Origin: Sinonovacula constricta
Lineage: Eukaryota > Mollusca > Bivalvia > Cardiida > Solecurtidae
Reading direction: 5' to 3'
NCBI GenBank assembly: GCA_007844125.1
Contig: CM017563.1
Span: 31,082,343 to 31,146,342 of the forward strand
DNA length: 64,000 bases
Within the stretch, counting starts at the first letter, position 1; the number at the start of each line of letters is the position of its first letter. The position numbers and the translations under genes are program-made. Below, piece by piece: positions 60,746 to 64,000 of this stretch. Under the pieces are notes generated by a model. The model was not told the DNA's origin and did no database searches. It saw only the letters and a program-made list of their open reading frames with translations.

Positions 60746-61052
60746 GACCGGACAAGGTAGCGTAATCGGTAGAGTGTCGGCCCCAGGAACGGGATGCCCC
60801 GGGTCAGATCCATGGCCGAGACATACCAAAGTCGTTAAAAATGGTAGTGGTATAGCTCCCTTGGTAACGCTCAAGCAAACATAAGGGTAGTTCCACGACT
60901 GGTTGGCCTAATGTCAGGATAATGTGACTGGGTGTGGTATCATGTCATGTGTTCACGGCATGCTATACATAGTGGAGGCAGCACTATATCTGCTTCAAGT
61001 GGACACCGTCTCCAGATAACTGAAATACTGTTGGGACGATAAACCCAATTAA
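60746..61052 (+). repeat. SINE-3, full copy
   Basis: Best full copy of a tRNA-derived SINE of about 305 bp. Head: GACCGGACAAGGTAGCGTAA, with an A-box-like region and GGGTCAGATCC at the B-box position. Body: TACCAAAGTCGTTAAAAATG ... TGACTGGGTGTGGTATCATG ... CTGCTTCAAGTGGACACCGT. Tail: CTGTTGGGACGATAAACCCA. Confidence 0.85.
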
Positions 61053-62035
61053 CATAACAGTCTACAAGAAGAGTCTACATGTATGAGGTCTTCAGTAGTA
61101 AAATATACAATACATATATCTTTGCTTGATCAATATGTATATTAATATGTACTATTGTTTGTCATCTTTAGTGTGAATGTTTTGTAGTCAATACATTTTT
61201 CGCGTTTTACTTATTCTCACGCCCTACGATGTTGACACCGTAATCTTCCTGTGTAAATAGTGTATAGCCAATAAACAATTTGAAAGTATAACACCACGCC
61301 TTTATAACAATCTCTTTTCTTAAAACTTAAAACTTGTGTTGAATCGTAAAATGTGATTATTTCTAAAAAAAGGAGTTAGAATGTTTTTTATTACATTGGT
61401 TATAGAAAATATTTTATTTCATCGGTTAACTTTTTACACATTTTATATTAATTTAATCACAGATGTAACTGATATTCTGTTAGAGACAAAATTCGACACA
61501 TTGTTAAACTGCATGTATTGAAAAGGTGAACTCCTAAAGAAAAATAACAAAACAATAAGCAGGAAATTTTGTTTATGTTTTGTTTATTTTACTTTTTAGC
61601 TACATACTTGAAAACAACCATTGCTGTAAAATATTTCAAAGTCACATTCGTTCGGAAAGGCATGCTTACATTTACAATTTACAACAACTACAGAAACTTC
61701 AGCATGTCCAACATTGAATAATATGCAATGACTGTTTTAAAGCACTGAGCGACTTTGTCAAGGTCAACTTACTTATTATTTATTTGTTTATAAATTGTCA
61801 ACTTTGTACCGAGTATTGGAATGAATTATGGCCCATTATCACTTGATTTTGTATGAACAATTGTTCTTCAAAAGATTGTGTTGTCTCGAAGCTGGGAGAA
61901 TCAAACGCGTTGCGATGTTTTTACTAGGTTCTAAGGACCTTTAGCTCCACGACCTAGTAATACATATTTTACATGTCCTGTTCTTACGCAAATTTGTGAC
62001 CAAGTCGCTTTAAGGTTATTAAAAACAGAAACGCT

Positions 62036-63433
62036 CTACCTACAGCCAACATTAGGGTTGTAGTTAGGGCAGTTTGGAATGTGTTGTTGGAGATAATCTT
62101 GAATTGAAGCTATGATGGTCTCACAGGATCCTGTGATGTCAAGGTTATGGTTGCATTTGTCAGTAAACACCTTCAACCAGACAATCTCGCAGGTACACTC
62201 GATGGCGTTGTCAGGAAGCTTTAATGTGTGCAGTGCCCGGAGAAATCTGATCGCTTCCGGCATGGTTTTGATTTTTGTATCTTGAAGGTTCAGGGTGGAG
62301 AGTAGGTTCAAATCCTTAAAGGTTTCATTGGCTATGTACTCAAGAGGGTTACCGGTGATGTCGAGGGACAACAGGTGTGTCAAGCCATCAAAATCGCTGT
62401 TCTCAAAGCTGTGGATGTTGTTCTTGGCCAAGTTCAGGGTTTGTAGGTTTGTCAATTTAGACAACGCCCCAGGAACTCTTGACAAGGAGCAATTGCTGAG
62501 ACTGAGGTTTCGTATCTGGGTTCCCACGGCAAGTTCAACCGAAGCGTCGCTAACGAAGGCCAATCGGTTCGAATCTATGACCAACGTTTCGACATGTGTC
62601 AGGTATCTCAAAAGCGATGGGAAGACAGTCAGGCCGTCATCAACAAGAGATACTTCTCTGAGATGTATAAGAAGTGGAGTGCTGCCGAAAGAGGGAATCA
62701 AAACTCCAGAGTCGCCGAGGTCGTGATTATGGTCAAAGTACAGCGTTTCCAGATAGCGCAAATTAGCAAGGGCCAAAGGTAGGGCAATGAGCTTGGTATT
62801 TTGCATAGACAGTAAAAGCAGAGTTCCTTCGAAGCCGTGGAATGCGTCTGGTGGAAGCGTGAGAAATTCTCCCTGGGTTACATTTAAGTACTCTAACGCT
62901 TGCAGATGTCTCAGCGTTGGAGGCCATGAACGGATATCATGGCTTCCGAAATCCAGTCGCACCAGCGTATCTCCAAGGTTAAACATAACTGATTCGTCAA
63001 AACCATCTTCATTAATGTGATTGAAAGCTACGTTTAGCTCTAGAAGTTTCCCAAGATTCCCTAAAGCCTGTGGAAGCCGTGTGAGGTTGTTATAGCTCAG
63101 ATCTACAATTTGCAGTTTCGAGTCCACCGTCTGGAACGCGTTGTTATGGATGGAGTTTATCTGATTGCTTCCAATGTAAAGTCTCTTAAGATTTTGTAGA
63201 CTGGCAAATGTATGGTCCTGTATTGTTGTTATGAAATTGTCATGAAGACGCAGTTCTTCGTAGAAGCTGTCGGTTGTAAACAACGGAATGCTTGTCAGGT
63301 TTCTTTCCGTGCAGTCGATTATATTTGCAGTGCAGCTGCAGCCATTTGTATGGGCGTGGTTAACATCAGGGCAGGTAACCTGTGCGTGTATGAAGCCGCA
63401 TAGCAACAGCAACAGTGTCGAATACAACAGCAT
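62036..63433 (-). CDS. Secreted LRR protein (LRR-4), intact
   Basis: Intact paralogue of about 465 residues. ATG at 63433 follows an acceptor-like ...AACTTCCAG 14 bases upstream, suggesting an intron in the 5' UTR. Signal peptide MLLYSTLLLLLCGFIHAQ; LRRNT starts CPDVNHAHTNGCSCTANIIDC; about 12-13 LRRs; LRRCT IECTCEIVWLK...GSCETI...PNCPNYNPNVGC; TAG stop. No membrane anchor is visible. It shares the family landmarks FGSHDIRSWPPTLRHL, AFHGFEGTLLLLSM, DHNHDLGDSGVLIPSF (also near-identical in LRR-1: ADAGILIPAF) and LSNCSLSRVPGALSKL. This is the best reference copy of the cluster. Role: secreted extracellular LRR protein; ligand unknown. Secreted LRR-only proteins of molluscs have been studied as pattern-recognition candidates, which is a family-level analogy, not proof. 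Confidence 0.88.
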   Translation of the reverse strand: MLLYSTLLLLLCGFIHAQVTCPDVNHAHTNGCSCTANIIDCTERNLTSIPLFTTDSFYEELRLHDNFITTIQDHTFASLQNLKRLYIGSNQINSIHNNAFQTVDSKLQIVDLSYNNLTRLPQALGNLGKLLELNVAFNHINEDGFDESVMFNLGDTLVRLDFGSHDIRSWPPTLRHLQALEYLNVTQGEFLTLPPDAFHGFEGTLLLLSMQNTKLIALPLALANLRYLETLYFDHNHDLGDSGVLIPSFGSTPLLIHLREVSLVDDGLTVFPSLLRYLTHVETLVIDSNRLAFVSDASVELAVGTQIRNLSLSNCSLSRVPGALSKLTNLQTLNLAKNNIHSFENSDFDGLTHLLSLDITGNPLEYIANETFKDLNLLSTLNLQDTKIKTMPEAIRFLRALHTLKLPDNAIECTCEIVWLKVFTDKCNHNLDITGSCETIIASIQDYLQQHIPNCPNYNPNVGCR

Positions 63434-63524
63434 TGTTCTGTTCTCTGGAAGTTAGATAGATATAAATTAAATGATGATGCAGCTGCTACTGCTGATAATG
63501 ACAACAATGATAATAGTTATAATA

Positions 63525-63542
63525 ATAATAATAGTAGTGGTT

Positions 63543-63597
<55 letters not shown>

Positions 63598-63616
63598 AAG
63601 TAGTAGGAGTAGTAGC

Positions 63617-63657
<41 letters not shown>

Positions 63658-63704
63658 CAGAAGTAGTAGGAGTAGAAGTAGTAGGAGTAGAAGTAGTAGT
63701 AAGT

Positions 63705-63737
<33 letters not shown>

Positions 63738-63752
63738 ATAGTAGTAGTAGTA

Positions 63753-63794
<42 letters not shown>

Positions 63795-63815
63795 GTAATA
63801 ATAATAAAAGCAATG

Positions 63816-63848
<33 letters not shown>

Positions 63849-63990
63849 GAAAAATAGCAATAATAATACTAACAATAGTTATTATTATTATTATAGCAAT
63901 AATAATAGCTATAATAATAATAATACTATTATTATTAATAATAATGATTATAATAATAATTATAATAATAATAAATATGATTATGATAAT
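63525..63990. repeat. (TAG) then (AAT) trinucleotide tract
   Basis: TAG triplets grading into AAT triplets to the window edge. It starts about 90 bp upstream of the LRR-4 start, so it lies in the presumed 5' intron. Confidence 0.95.
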
Positions 63991-64000
63991 GAAAAGGAAG

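Larger units (their letters stand above)
58770..62035. other. Intergenic between LRR-3 and LRR-4
   Basis: Contains a SINE-2, a TTAA MITE and a full SINE-3. An 89-residue cysteine-containing open frame at 58772-59041 (plus) has no family match that I recognise. The last kilobase may include LRR-4 3' UTR. Confidence 0.4.

Overview
The window reads as nuclear DNA of an animal, most probably a mollusc and quite possibly a bivalve. It is AT-rich, intron-containing and packed with interspersed repeats. Among these are tRNA-derived SINEs, TTAA-flanked miniature elements, Harbinger, mariner, Tc1 and pogo-type DNA transposons, a retrotransposon gag remnant, long microsatellites and minisatellites. The organism call is inference from repeat content and gene type; nothing here names a species.

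The host genes that can be supported are four paralogous leucine-rich-repeat (LRR) genes. All are on the minus strand, head to tail, near 5.8-7.2 kb (LRR-1), 40.6-42.1 kb (LRR-2), 53.3-57.3 kb (LRR-3) and 62.0-63.4 kb (LRR-4). Each encodes a signal-peptide core, a cysteine-rich LRRNT cap, about a dozen LRRs and an LRRCT cap, with no membrane segment. The products should be soluble secreted proteins of about 450-480 residues. Secreted LRR-only families in molluscs have been linked to recognition of microbes, but that role is inferred here. LRR-1 and LRR-4 look intact. LRR-2 carries a single-base frameshift. LRR-3 is split by introns that its paralogues lack, and its C-terminal splicing is unclear. 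In all four a splice acceptor sits directly before the signal peptide, so a 5' leader exon lies upstream of each.

Layout: 0-5 kb, repeats (SINE fragments, hairpin elements); 5-7.2 kb, SINE and LRR-1; 7.3-9.9 kb, GA microsatellite and a 2-kb 38-bp minisatellite; 10-13.5 kb, mostly unassigned, with a duplicated repeat and an AT microsatellite; 13.7-15.2 kb, two TTAA-flanked MITEs; 15.8-19.3 kb, a complete but decayed Harbinger element with TIRs and a TAA duplication, abutting a retroelement gag remnant (19.3-20.1 kb); 21.1-21.9 kb, a 16-bp minisatellite ending in a SINE tail; 22.3-23.2 kb, a pogo-like nonautonomous element; 24.8-26.4 kb, a Tc1-like element; 27.0-27.3 kb, a (GT)n tract; 27.8-28.8 kb, a TTAA-flanked 1-kb element with an ATG-initiated mini-ORF; 29-38.5 kb, many SINE and MITE copies, including a SINE-loop foldback; 40.6-42.1 kb, LRR-2; 45.6-46.9 kb, a mariner with perfect 30-bp TIRs but a broken transposase; 49.8-51 kb, a SINE whose body has expanded into a 31-bp array; 53.3-57.3 kb, LRR-3; 57.4-61 kb, SINEs and trinucleotide repeats; 62-63.4 kb, LRR-4; 63.5-64 kb, trinucleotide repeats.

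Two themes stand out. One is the tandem secreted-LRR cluster with a separate leader exon and paralogues in different states of decay. The other is the recurrent birth of tandem arrays inside or directly beside interspersed elements.
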